From assembly GCA_009702845.1 (NCBI GenBank), contig WLHG01000062.1, positions 1 to 6,402 of the forward strand: a stretch of DNA of 6,402 nucleotides. Reading direction: 5' to 3'. Below the pieces are notes generated by a model, which was not told the origin of the DNA, searched no databases, and saw only the letters and a list, made by a program, of their open reading frames with translations. The position numbers and the translations under genes were made by a program. Position 1 is the stretch's first letter, and each line of letters begins with the position of its first letter. This stretch comes from Actinomycetota bacterium (GTDB lineage Bacteria; Actinomycetota; Actinomycetes; Nanopelagicales; Nanopelagicaceae). Positions 1-5,857 of this stretch are shown here, in pieces.

Positions 1-35
1 GCTACGCGACCTTTATTGGTTGTCTCTGTCGACAT
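1..35 (-). CDS. atpD: F1 ATP synthase subunit beta, N-terminal fragment (runs off left edge)
   Basis: Eleven full codons and two bases of a twelfth are visible; they read [12 protein letters not shown]. This resembles the start of beta subunits, where a short variable head leads into a G-R-(I/V) strand of the beta-barrel domain. Position directly after atpG is where atpD belongs in F-type operons. Two in-frame ATG codons sit side by side (38-36 and 35-33). I chose the second because GGGAG at 46-42 then lies 6 bases upstream, the same spacing as for atpA; the first would have only 3. The chosen start overlaps the atpG stop by one base (TGATG), so translation is probably coupled. Beta would carry the catalytic nucleotide sites, all outside the window. 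The identification rests on context plus a short peptide. Confidence 0.85.
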   Translation of the reverse strand, partial: MSTETTNKGRV

Positions 36-949
36 CATTCACTCCCTGCACTAGCTGAGGCCAACGCGTCTGCGCCGCCAACAATTTCACTGATCTCTTG
101 GGTAATTTCGGCCTGACGGGCCGCGTTCGCAAGTCGCGTGAGCGACTTGATTAACTCATCAGCATTATCAGTTGCTGACTTCATCGCACGGCGGCGTGCA
201 GCATGCTCGGAAGCAGCTGATTGCAACATTGCGTTAAAGACTCGAGCCTCAATGTAACGGGGAAGAAGTGCGTTAAGCACTCTCTCGCCACTTGGTTCGA
301 ATTCATACATTGGCAGTAAGCCAGTTGGAACGGGTGCATCTGAAATAACAACCTCAAGTGGCAACATACGTTTAGCTTGTGCATTTTGGGTCATCATGGA
401 TTCAAATTGGGTGAAAACGATATGAATCTCATCGACCCCTGCAACATCGGTCTGAGCATCGGCTAAGAACGCGATGATTAATGCATCGGCAACTTCTTTA
501 GCATTCTCATACGTTGGATTATCTGAGAAACCTGTCCATGAGCCTGCAATTGCACGATTTCGGAAGCGATAGTAGTTGACTGCCTTTCGGCCTACTAAGT
601 ACGAAGTTGTTTGTAATCCCCGCTCACGAAGAAGAGTTACTAACTGCTCCCCCTCTTTAATTGCATTATTTGAGTATGCGCCAGCCATTCCACGGTCTGA
701 CGTAATAATCAAAACCGCAGCACGGATTGGATTTTCAGTCGGAGTCGTTAGCGGGTGATTTGTAGAAGAGTACGTTGCAACAGCAGAAACAGCACGGGTC
801 AACTCAAATGCATATGGAGTCGACGCAGTAACCCGTTGTTGCGCTTTAACGATACGAGAAGCCGAGATTAACTCCATGGCTTTCGTAATCTTTTTAGTCG
901 CTTTAACGGATCGCATGCGTCTGCGATAAATGCGGAGTTGGGCGCCCAT
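35..949 (-). CDS. atpG: F1 ATP synthase subunit gamma
   Basis: Gamma is the central shaft of F1: its coiled coil turns inside the alpha3-beta3 head and its foot sits on the c-ring, linking proton flow to ATP synthesis on the cytoplasmic face of the membrane. The 304-residue product fits the family (about 285-310). Both helical ends are well conserved: the N-terminal one contains [14 protein letters not shown] at residues 19-32, and the C-terminal one contains [12 protein letters not shown] (252-263) and [12 protein letters not shown] (282-293). A Rossmann-like middle includes [10 protein letters not shown] (83-92). The segment before [10 protein letters not shown] (171-180) looks shorter than the loop I remember in mycobacterial gamma. 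The ATG follows the atpA stop after 3 bases and has only a weak purine-rich upstream site, so coupling to atpA is likely. The TGA stop overlaps the atpD start. Confidence 0.97.
   Translation of the reverse strand: MGAQLRIYRRRMRSVKATKKITKAMELISASRIVKAQQRVTASTPYAFELTRAVSAVATYSSTNHPLTTPTENPIRAAVLIITSDRGMAGAYSNNAIKEGEQLVTLLRERGLQTTSYLVGRKAVNYYRFRNRAIAGSWTGFSDNPTYENAKEVADALIIAFLADAQTDVAGVDEIHIVFTQFESMMTQNAQAKRMLPLEVVISDAPVPTGLLPMYEFEPSGERVLNALLPRYIEARVFNAMLQSAASEHAARRRAMKSATDNADELIKSLTRLANAARQAEITQEISEIVGGADALASASAGSE
42..46 (-). promoter_or_regulatory. Ribosome binding site of atpD (GGGAG)
   Basis: GGGAG lies inside the last codons of atpG, 6 bases before the ATG at 35-33 and 3 bases before the alternative ATG at 38-36. 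The same GGGAG with 6-base spacing precedes atpA, which supports the downstream ATG as the true start. Confidence 0.7.
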
Positions 950-952
950 GGT

Positions 953-2593
953 TTACTTCTTCACCGCCGGAGGAACGTGCTTAGTGATTTGCTCTGAGCC
1001 TTCGCCCTCAAGTGCCTCTACTGGCGCATCTTTTACGACAACGGCAATAGTTGGAACAAAGCGCGTCTTGAACGAGGCGACTGCCTCAACCATTGAAGCG
1101 ACAGTGTCATCCTCTAACTGCTTAGTTTCGGCGATTACATCAAAGATTGCTTTGCGTTCGCGACCAATGTAATCCAGAAGCTCTGATTCAAATCGACGAA
1201 TATCGGCTACTGCAACATCATCGAGTGCGCCTGATGTACCGGCCCAGATTGAAACAATCTGGCGCTCGAGTGAATACGGTGAGTACTGACCTTGCTTAAG
1301 TAGTTCAACCATTCGCGCACCGCGCTCAAGCTGTGCCTTTGACGCTGCATCAAGGTCGGAACCGAAAGCTGCGAATGCTTCGAGCTCACGGAACTGTGCA
1401 AGGTCAAGACGCAAACGTCCAGCAATCTTCTTCATCGCCTTAGTCTGAGCAGAACCACCCACGCGAGAAACAGAAACACCTACGTTGATCGCTGGGCGAA
1501 CACCGGCGTTGAATAGATCTGTTTCCAAGAAGCACTGTCCATCGGTAATTGAAATTACGTTTGTAGGAATGAAGGCAGAAACGTCATTTCCCTTAGTTTC
1601 GATGATTGGTAGACCAGTCATAGAACCGCCACCGAGTTCATCGGAGAGCTTTGCGCAACGCTCTAATAGGCGAGAGTGTAAGTAGAAAACATCTCCAGGG
1701 TATGCCTCGCGGCCTGGTGGACGGCGAAGCAATAATGAAACTGAACGATAAGCCTCAGCCTGCTTTGAAAGATCATCAAAGACGATAAGAACGTGCTCGC
1801 CCTTATACATCCAGTGCTGTCCAATTGAAGAGCCGGTGTATGGAGCTAAATACTTGAAACCTGCTGGGTCTGATGCGGGAGATGCCACGATAGTTGTGTA
1901 CTCCATTGCGCCAGCTTCTTCTAGAGCGGCTTTAACGGATGCAATAGTTGAACCCTTTTGACCAATAGCAACATAGATACATTTAACTTGCTTCTTTGGA
2001 TCTCCAGTTTTCCAGTTTTCCTTCTGGTTAATAATTGTGTCAACGGCTACGGCAGTCTTTCCAGTCTGGCGGTCACCAATAATTAACTGGCGCTGTCCGC
2101 GACCAATTGCTGTCATCGCATCGATGGCTTTAATTCCAGTTGCTAATGGCTCTTTAACTGGCTGGCGCTCAACTACCGAGGGTGCCTGTACTTCAAGGGC
2201 ACGACGAGCATCGGCTTTAATTTCGCCTTTGCCATCGATTGGGCGGCCAAGTGGATCAACAACACGACCAAGGAAGGCGTCGCCGACTGGTACAGAGAGA
2301 ATCTCTCCAGTACGTCGAACTGATGAGCCTTCTTCAATTCCTGTTGTATCACCCAGAATAACTACACCGATTTCGCGCACATCAAGGTTTAGCGCAAGAC
2401 CGAGAGTTCCGTTCTCGAACTGCAAAAGTTCGTTTGCCATTGTCGACGGGAGGCCTTCGACGCGTGCAATACCATCGCCTGCTTGGCTAACAGTTCCGAC
2501 TTCATCGCGAGATGCAGTCCCTGGATCGTATGACTTAACGAATGTCGCCAAGGCATCACGGATCTCTTCGGGCCGGATCGTAAGTTCCGCCAT
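953..2593 (-). CDS. atpA: F1 ATP synthase subunit alpha
   Basis: Alpha forms the non-catalytic partner of beta in the F1 head and supplies an arginine to each catalytic site. The 546-residue product shows an N-terminal beta-barrel region (about 25-95), the P-loop GDRQTGKT at 173-180, the Walker B strand HVLIVFDD at 267-274, and [10 protein letters not shown] at 374-383 with the arginine finger at R377. A C-terminal tail from about 515 to 546, ending in HVPPAVKK, goes beyond the roughly 513-residue length of E. coli alpha and resembles the mycobacterial alpha extension. I start at ATG 2593-2591 ([10 protein letters not shown]) because GGGAG lies 6 bases upstream. A longer reading from a TTG at 2647 would overlap the end of atpH and add 18 lysine- and arginine-rich residues with no family match. 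It lies 34 bases after atpH and 3 before atpG. Confidence 0.98.
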   Translation of the reverse strand: MAELTIRPEEIRDALATFVKSYDPGTASRDEVGTVSQAGDGIARVEGLPSTMANELLQFENGTLGLALNLDVREIGVVILGDTTGIEEGSSVRRTGEILSVPVGDAFLGRVVDPLGRPIDGKGEIKADARRALEVQAPSVVERQPVKEPLATGIKAIDAMTAIGRGQRQLIIGDRQTGKTAVAVDTIINQKENWKTGDPKKQVKCIYVAIGQKGSTIASVKAALEEAGAMEYTTIVASPASDPAGFKYLAPYTGSSIGQHWMYKGEHVLIVFDDLSKQAEAYRSVSLLLRRPPGREAYPGDVFYLHSRLLERCAKLSDELGGGSMTGLPIIETKGNDVSAFIPTNVISITDGQCFLETDLFNAGVRPAINVGVSVSRVGGSAQTKAMKKIAGRLRLDLAQFRELEAFAAFGSDLDAASKAQLERGARMVELLKQGQYSPYSLERQIVSIWAGTSGALDDVAVADIRRFESELLDYIGRERKAIFDVIAETKQLEDDTVASMVEAVASFKTRFVPTIAVVVKDAPVEALEGEGSEQITKHVPPAVKK

Positions 2594-2599
2594 TTTATT

Positions 2600-2604
2600 C
2601 TCCC
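2600..2604 (-). promoter_or_regulatory. Ribosome binding site of atpA (GGGAG)
   Basis: GGGAG lies in the 34-base atpH-atpA gap, 6 bases before ATG 2593-2591. It decides the start of atpA against the longer in-frame TTG reading at 2647. Confidence 0.85.
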
Positions 2605-2627
2605 TTTTCTTGTTTCTAGTTAAAAAC

Positions 2628-3467
2628 TTAAGCGCTCTTACCAGCAAGCAGGCGATCTGCTTGTGCTAAACGAGCAATCAAAGTCCCATCAATGAGCTCA
2701 TCTGCAATTCGAATTGACAGACCTCCCACGACTTCCTTTTCAATACTTACATTCACTCGAATCTCATGACCCATCATCTTCGTGAGGGATTTGGTTAAGC
2801 GAGCGGTTTGATCTTGTGTGAGCGCAGTAGCTGAAACAACATGTGCAATCAAGCGGGCTTTTCGAGCCGAAATAATATCGGCGAACTCTTCAAGTCCATT
2901 TTCAAGATTACGCCCACGTGGATGATCAACTAAAAATGAGATTAAATCGATTGATGCTTGAAGTGCTTTCCCTGACAGGAGGGAGCGCACTAAATCACTC
3001 TTTTTAACTTCTGATGTTGAACGTAGCGCGAACGCTGCACGAAGCTCTGGGCTCTTAATGACAATCTGAGCAAAAGCGAAGAGTTCAGACTCAAGTTGAT
3101 CCAGTTGTGAAGCTTTTTCAACGGCAACGCTCTGGGCCTCAACTGCAAGGAGCTCAAGTACATCGCCTAAGTCTTTAGGTGATGACCAGCGCAGACCAAC
3201 CATTGTTGAGAGCAAAGTGAAGGCGCTTCCGCTTTGAATTTTTGCGAAAACCGTCTTACTTAATTCAACTTTAGAAGCAGCATCGCGCGCAAAATCAGTT
3301 AACGCCCGGCGCAAAGCAATCGAAGAATCGAGAACTGTAACAATCGCCAAAAGATCAGCCGACACTTGAGTTGCAGCCGTTGCATCGACGCCTGAGATTA
3401 ACTTCTCAAGCTGTGCGCGGGTTGCGACTAAAGAGAGTCTGCTGGAACCTTTGAGTGCGAGTGTCAT
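2628..3467 (-). CDS. atpH: F1 ATP synthase subunit delta (OSCP), long actinobacterial form
   Basis: Delta (OSCP) caps the F1 head and binds the b stalk, keeping the stator fixed against rotor torque. At 279 residues it is about 100 longer than E. coli delta (177) but close to the roughly 270 I recall for other actinobacteria. The C-terminal part is typical: [19 protein letters not shown] (215-233), then a strand region and [22 protein letters not shown] (247-268). The N-terminal helical part appears twice. Residues about 37-112, with LRRAL at 52-56, align with about 127-202, with LRAAF at 142-146, at an offset of about 90. This suggests an internal tandem duplication of the helical bundle. 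It is not fused to a b subunit as in mycobacteria; atpF is separate, ending 2 bases upstream. The ATG at 3467 follows a purine-rich stretch (GGAGAAGGCAGAG) inside the end of atpF. Confidence 0.95.
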   Translation of the reverse strand: MTLALKGSSRLSLVATRAQLEKLISGVDATAATQVSADLLAIVTVLDSSIALRRALTDFARDAASKVELSKTVFAKIQSGSAFTLLSTMVGLRWSSPKDLGDVLELLAVEAQSVAVEKASQLDQLESELFAFAQIVIKSPELRAAFALRSTSEVKKSDLVRSLLSGKALQASIDLISFLVDHPRGRNLENGLEEFADIISARKARLIAHVVSATALTQDQTARLTKSLTKMMGHEIRVNVSIEKEVVGGLSIRIADELIDGTLIARLAQADRLLAGKSA

Positions 3468-3469
3468 AG

Positions 3470-4009
3470 TTACTCTGCCTTCTCCACATCTTCTAGAAAG
3501 CGCTCAACGACGCGTGACTGTCGAGCTGCATCATCGAGTGACTCTCCGACGATTCTTGATGCGAGTTGCGTTGCTAAAGCTCCCACTTCATTGAGAAGTG
3601 AGTTAAAAGCGGCTTGACGCTCAGCTTCAATTGATGTGCGAGCCGAGGCCGTAATGCGTGTCGCTTCTTCTTGGGCAGTAGTTCTCATCTGCTCAAGAAT
3701 TACCGCACCTTCTGCACGAGCCTCTTCACGAAGCTTCGCGGCTTCACCGCGAGCATCGGCAAGTTGTGACTTGTACATCGTCAAGGCAGCGGCGGCTTCA
3801 CGTTGTGCAACTTCTGCACGCTCTAGGCCGCCTTGAATTGCTTCAGTGCGATCCTTATAAGCTTTTTCAAAACGCGGAACTGCGCGGGCACGGATGATTA
3901 ACAGCAAAATTCCAAAGGCGACGAAACCGACAATGATTTCGGCAGGCTTTGGAATGACCGGACTAGCTCCCGCCTCAGCGGATGCTAAAAATCCAATTCG
4001 ACTTAACAT
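3470..4009 (-). CDS. atpF: Fo ATP synthase subunit b (peripheral stalk)
   Basis: Subunit b dimerises into the peripheral stalk that ties subunit a in the membrane to delta and the F1 head. The 179-residue product has a polar N-terminal stretch of about 20 residues, one membrane helix (about 23-39, IIVGFVAFGILLLII) and RARAVPRFEKAYKDR at the membrane exit. A long alanine-, glutamate- and arginine-rich helix (about 45-160) of coiled-coil character follows, containing few prolines or glycines. Only one b gene is seen and no b' gene, so a homodimer is expected. The ATG at 4009 has GGAG 7 bases upstream. It lies 23 bases after atpE and 2 bases before atpH, so atpH is probably translated by coupling. 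Confidence 0.96.
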   Translation of the reverse strand: MLSRIGFLASAEAGASPVIPKPAEIIVGFVAFGILLLIIRARAVPRFEKAYKDRTEAIQGGLERAEVAQREAAAALTMYKSQLADARGEAAKLREEARAEGAVILEQMRTTAQEEATRITASARTSIEAERQAAFNSLLNEVGALATQLASRIVGESLDDAARQSRVVERFLEDVEKAE

Positions 4010-4032
4010 CTATTTACTCCTTATATCGATTC

Positions 4033-4239
4033 TTACTTCAGTACGAATGCAAGAACAAGGCCAAATAGCGCCAAAGCTTCAGCAAGAGCGAAGCCAAGGA
4101 ATGCGATTGGCTGCAGGATGCTGCGAGCCTCTGGCTGACGAGCAACGCCGCTGATGTATGCCGCGAAGATCAAACCGGTAGCAGTTCCGGGTCCAATTGT
4201 CGAAAGGCCGAAGCCTACGATTGCGAGAGTACCTGTCAT
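4033..4239 (-). CDS. atpE: Fo ATP synthase subunit c (proteolipid ring)
   Basis: Subunit c is a hairpin of two membrane helices that multimerises into the proton-driven rotor ring. The 68-residue product is at the short end for the family (usually about 70-85). Helix 1 spans about 5-28, the polar loop is RQPE at 34-37, and helix 2 spans about 44-66 with the proton-carrying glutamate at E54 ([10 protein letters not shown]). The residue after it is A55 and no helix-1 glutamine is seen, so the Na+ ligand set (Gln, Glu-Ser/Thr) is absent and proton coupling is inferred. The usual GxGxGxG run of helix 1 reads GPGTATG at 16-22, with alanine at the third position. The start has AGGA at 4250-4247, 7 bases upstream. 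A second long reading in another frame (4079-4264) is a shadow. Confidence 0.96.
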   Translation of the reverse strand: MTGTLAIVGFGLSTIGPGTATGLIFAAYISGVARQPEARSILQPIAFLGFALAEALALFGLVLAFVLK

Positions 4240-4256
4240 TTCTCTTTCCTTTCATA

Positions 4257-4280
4257 TTGGCCAAACGGGTGTTTGGTCAA
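4257..4280 (-). repeat. Inverted repeat / hairpin between atpB and atpE
   Basis: Two 10-base arms (4257-4266 and 4271-4280) are complementary except for one pair and enclose a 4-base loop. In the operon mRNA this gives a 6-bp inner stem (CCAAAC/GUUUGG), one A-C mismatch and a 3-bp outer stem. It fills much of the 54-base gap and ends 6 bases before the atpE ribosome binding site. There is no U-run after it in the direction of transcription, so it does not look like a normal terminator. A role in mRNA stability, processing or raised atpE translation is inferred, because many c copies are needed per complex. Confidence 0.55.
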
Positions 4281-4293
4281 ATCTACTGTGGTG

Positions 4294-5076
4294 CTAGTGC
4301 TCGTCGGCGAGCGCTCCTGCGATATATAAAGCCGTTAACAAAGTAAAGATGTAAGCCTGTAGCGCCTGGATACCCATTTCGAAGAAGCTCAATCCAATTG
4401 CAAAACCGAAGGAAAATAAACTTAAGAATTTTAGAATTAATCCGCTCGTAAGCAAATATTCTCCACCTAGGGTGAATACAAGTAGGAGGAGGTGACCAGC
4501 AAACATGTTCGCAAATAAACGCATTGAAAGCGTTAGTGGGCGAGTTACAAGATATGTGAGTAGCTCAACTGGCGTTAAAATTAGATAAACTGGCTTTGGA
4601 ATCCCTGGCATAAAGCAGATGTCTTTAATGTACTTTCCGAAACCATGCTTCTTAATTGCGACATAGTGGTAAGTAACATAAGAAAAAATAGTCACACCAA
4701 TTGGAAAACCAATGTGCGACATGGTCGGAAACTGCAAAAGCGGGATAACGCCAAATAAGTTGTTCGTTAGAATAAAAATAAAGAGTGTGAAAAGAAAGGG
4801 TACAAAGCGCATGAACTCTGGGCCAATAACATCGCGGCCAAGTTCATTACGGATGAATGTATAAATTGACTCACCGGCAAATTGCAGACGTGAAGGAACG
4901 ACTGCCGCTTTTCTAGCTGAGAGCGTGAAAAAAGTTCCAGCCAAAATCACTGAAAGAAAAACTAGAAGTACAGGCTTGGTAAATAGGATGCTATCTCCGA
5001 AAATAGGAGGGAAATCAAAATCTGCGCTACTTGGGGGGACGAAGCCTGGATTGGCTTGGCTCCATAAAACGCGCAC
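4294..5076 (-). CDS. atpB: Fo ATP synthase subunit a (proton channel, stator)
   Basis: Subunit a forms the two proton half-channels against the c-ring. The 260-residue product has a polar N-terminus ending in PPIFGD (23-28), then five to six membrane helices beginning about residue 33. The conserved core is TPVELLTYLVTRPLTLSMRLFANMFAGH at 168-195, quoted here by its landmarks: E171, the essential stator arginine R186 in SMRLFANM, and H195. Near the C-terminus FFEMGIQALQAYIF (231-244) holds E233 and Q240, matching the last family motif. The start is GTG: AAGAGGAG lies 6 bases upstream, a TAA stop sits in frame directly before it, and the next in-frame ATG would be codon 89. It stops with TAG. 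It is the first gene after the leader, and atpE follows after 54 bases. Confidence 0.97.
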   Translation of the reverse strand: MRVLWSQANPGFVPPSSADFDFPPIFGDSILFTKPVLLVFLSVILAGTFFTLSARKAAVVPSRLQFAGESIYTFIRNELGRDVIGPEFMRFVPFLFTLFIFILTNNLFGVIPLLQFPTMSHIGFPIGVTIFSYVTYHYVAIKKHGFGKYIKDICFMPGIPKPVYLILTPVELLTYLVTRPLTLSMRLFANMFAGHLLLLVFTLGGEYLLTSGLILKFLSLFSFGFAIGLSFFEMGIQALQAYIFTLLTALYIAGALADEH

Positions 5077-5082
5077 TTAAAA

Positions 5083-5090
5083 CTCCTCTT
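5083..5090 (-). promoter_or_regulatory. Strong ribosome binding site fixing the GTG start of atpB
   Basis: AAGAGGAG is followed by the 6-base spacer TTTTAA and then GTG at 5076-5074. The last three spacer bases (TAA, 5079-5077) are an in-frame stop, so the reading frame cannot extend upstream. Confidence 0.85.
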
Positions 5091-5150
5091 AAAGAAAGTC
5101 GGTTTTTCGCTCTTACCCGTGGGGAGGGGGCTGTACATGGGCAAACTTAG

Positions 5151-5187
5151 AGGCTTATGCGCCTACATGCAAAACCGGCCTAAGCCT
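5151..5187 (-). repeat. 7-bp inverted repeat in the atpB leader
   Basis: AGGCTTA (5151-5157) and TAAGCCT (5181-5187) are exact reverse complements separated by 23 bases. The pair spans the centre of the leader and overlaps the weak promoter-like elements. It could be a long-loop RNA stem or a two-site DNA operator; a 7-base match with this spacing can also arise by chance. Confidence 0.35.
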
Positions 5188-5189
5188 GG

Positions 5190-5213
5190 ATCTGCGCGAA
5201 AAGCTGCGCAGAT
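5190..5213 (-). repeat. Perfect 8-bp inverted repeat after the atpZ-like gene
   Basis: ATCTGCGC (5190-5197) and GCGCAGAT (5206-5213) are exact reverse complements around an 8-base loop. The hairpin begins 9 bases after the stop codon of the atpZ-like gene. The bases following it in transcription (CCAGGCTTAG) are not U-rich, so it is not a canonical intrinsic terminator; an RNA processing or 3'-end stabilising hairpin is possible. Confidence 0.6.
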
Positions 5214-5222
5214 TGGTTGGAT

Positions 5223-5411
5223 TTAGTTCTTAAGGAAGCGGAGCCAGATAAGCCAAAAACTTGAGCCGAGGCCGAGTAACAGGCCGCCGATTAATAGGAA
5301 ATGGGTCCCAAGAAAGTGGTCGCCAAGGGCTCCAGCGCCACCCCAGAAAACTAAACCTGAAAGCAAATAGGCAAGTATCGACCAAAATGCCGCATCATCA
5401 TTAATAGCCAT
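5223..5411 (-). CDS. atpZ: Small AtpZ-like membrane protein
   Basis: The 62-residue protein has two membrane helices (about 9-27 and 36-57). Between them lies GGAGALGDHFLGTHFLLIGG (24-43), which resembles the AtpZ pattern of a glycine-rich helix end, an aspartate (D31) and a G-T-x-(P) turn leading into a second glycine-rich helix. The proline usual after the turn is a histidine here. AtpZ proteins lie at the start of many atp operons; in alkaliphilic Bacillus one was linked to Mg2+ uptake, and the family is annotated as a putative Fo accessory. Its ATG overlaps the stop of the preceding gene by one base (TAATG), so the two are probably translated together. A 146-base leader separates it from atpB. 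The family call is by eye and the function is inferred. Confidence 0.7.
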   Translation of the reverse strand: MAINDDAAFWSILAYLLSGLVFWGGAGALGDHFLGTHFLLIGGLLLGLGSSFWLIWLRFLKN

Positions 5412-5857
5412 TAGTTACCGCCTTTATCAATGGATTGATTGTGACTGGCATCACCCGGCAATGGTAGGTGTAGGCGCAGCTTTAAGAAAGCCCTTACCTC
5501 CCCTGCCAGCCAAGCAAAAGTAATAACAACGGCAACCACGCCAAAAGTTGTTCGGTCTAAACTCTTTTCAGGCACCATATTTACAACAACGAGCAGAAAA
5601 ACTCCCAAGATCACAAGTTTGGCAAAGTATGAAATCAATACCAGAATCATTGTCATCATCGGATCTAATTTACGGGAGTATTTTGAGATCGCTAAATGAA
5701 TTCCAAAAAAAATAAGAACAATAAATTCAGCTAAAACTCCACCTAAGATCGATGATGAACCACGAACAAATGTCATTACGATGGTCGCTAGAACTCCCAT
5801 AACGCTGGCAGGGATAACTGCACCTCGCCACATTTCGAACTCAGTTGATTGACTCAT
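5411..5857 (-). CDS. atpI: AtpI-like four-helix membrane protein
   Basis: The 148-residue product has four predicted membrane helices (about 13-31, 37-57, 68-93, 103-120) and a polar C-terminal tail. The helix-2 start GSSSILGGVLAEFIVLIFFG (33-52) and a lysine inside helix 3 (YFAKLVILG, 77-85) match the general look of the ATP-synthase I family. By position, between a WecA-like gene and the atp genes, it corresponds to mycobacterial Rv1303. AtpI of some bacteria helps c-ring assembly; whether this divergent actinobacterial form does so is inference. It overlaps the upstream gene by 4 bases (ATGA) and the downstream gene by one. A weak AAGG lies 8 bases before the ATG. Confidence 0.75.
   Translation of the reverse strand: MSQSTEFEMWRGAVIPASVMGVLATIVMTFVRGSSSILGGVLAEFIVLIFFGIHLAISKYSRKLDPMMTMILVLISYFAKLVILGVFLLVVVNMVPEKSLDRTTFGVVAVVITFAWLAGEVRAFLKLRLHLPLPGDASHNQSIDKGGN

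Larger units (their letters stand above)
5077..5222 (-). promoter_or_regulatory. Non-coding leader between atpZ-like gene and atpB
   Basis: This 146-base stretch is the largest gap in an otherwise tightly packed cluster. In the direction of transcription it holds a perfect 8-bp hairpin just after the atpZ-like stop, a pair of 7-base inverted repeats 23 bases apart, a C-rich tract (CCCCCTCCCC, 5130-5121) and the atpB ribosome binding site. A poor promoter-like pair, TTGCAT (5172-5167) and TAAGTT (5149-5144) with a 17-base spacer, matches consensus at only three of six positions each. I therefore do not call a promoter, but the location would suit a separate start for the structural atp genes. 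No convincing leader peptide is seen. Confidence 0.5.

Noticed and set aside
2594..2647. Longer atpA start at TTG 2647
   Set aside because: It would overlap the end of atpH and add 18 basic residues not found in the family, while GGGAG sits ideally before ATG 2593.
2037..2669. A 210-codon plus-strand open frame opposite atpA
   Set aside because: It lies wholly across the atpA start region, its product is rich in serine, arginine and proline with no family pattern, and atpA on the other strand is certain. It is an antisense shadow.
4079..4264. Alternative 61-codon frame over atpE
   Set aside because: It shares its region with atpE, whose two helices, RQPE loop and glutamate are unmistakable.
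4962..5144. A 60-codon minus-strand frame crossing the leader into atpB (MPMYSPLP...)
   Set aside because: It overlaps the first 38 codons of atpB in another frame, has no ribosome binding site, and shows no recognisable domain. It gives no support for a leader gene.
5163..5168. ATG directly followed by TAG in the leader, a possible start-stop element
   Set aside because: No ribosome binding site precedes it, and a six-base match is easily due to chance.
5144..5172. Sigma70-like promoter TTGCAT-17-TAAGTT before atpB
   Set aside because: Each element matches only three of six consensus bases; the ideal spacing alone does not support a call.
5190..5213. Hairpin as an intrinsic terminator
   Set aside because: Neither strand has a T-run after the stem, so it is recorded only as an inverted repeat.
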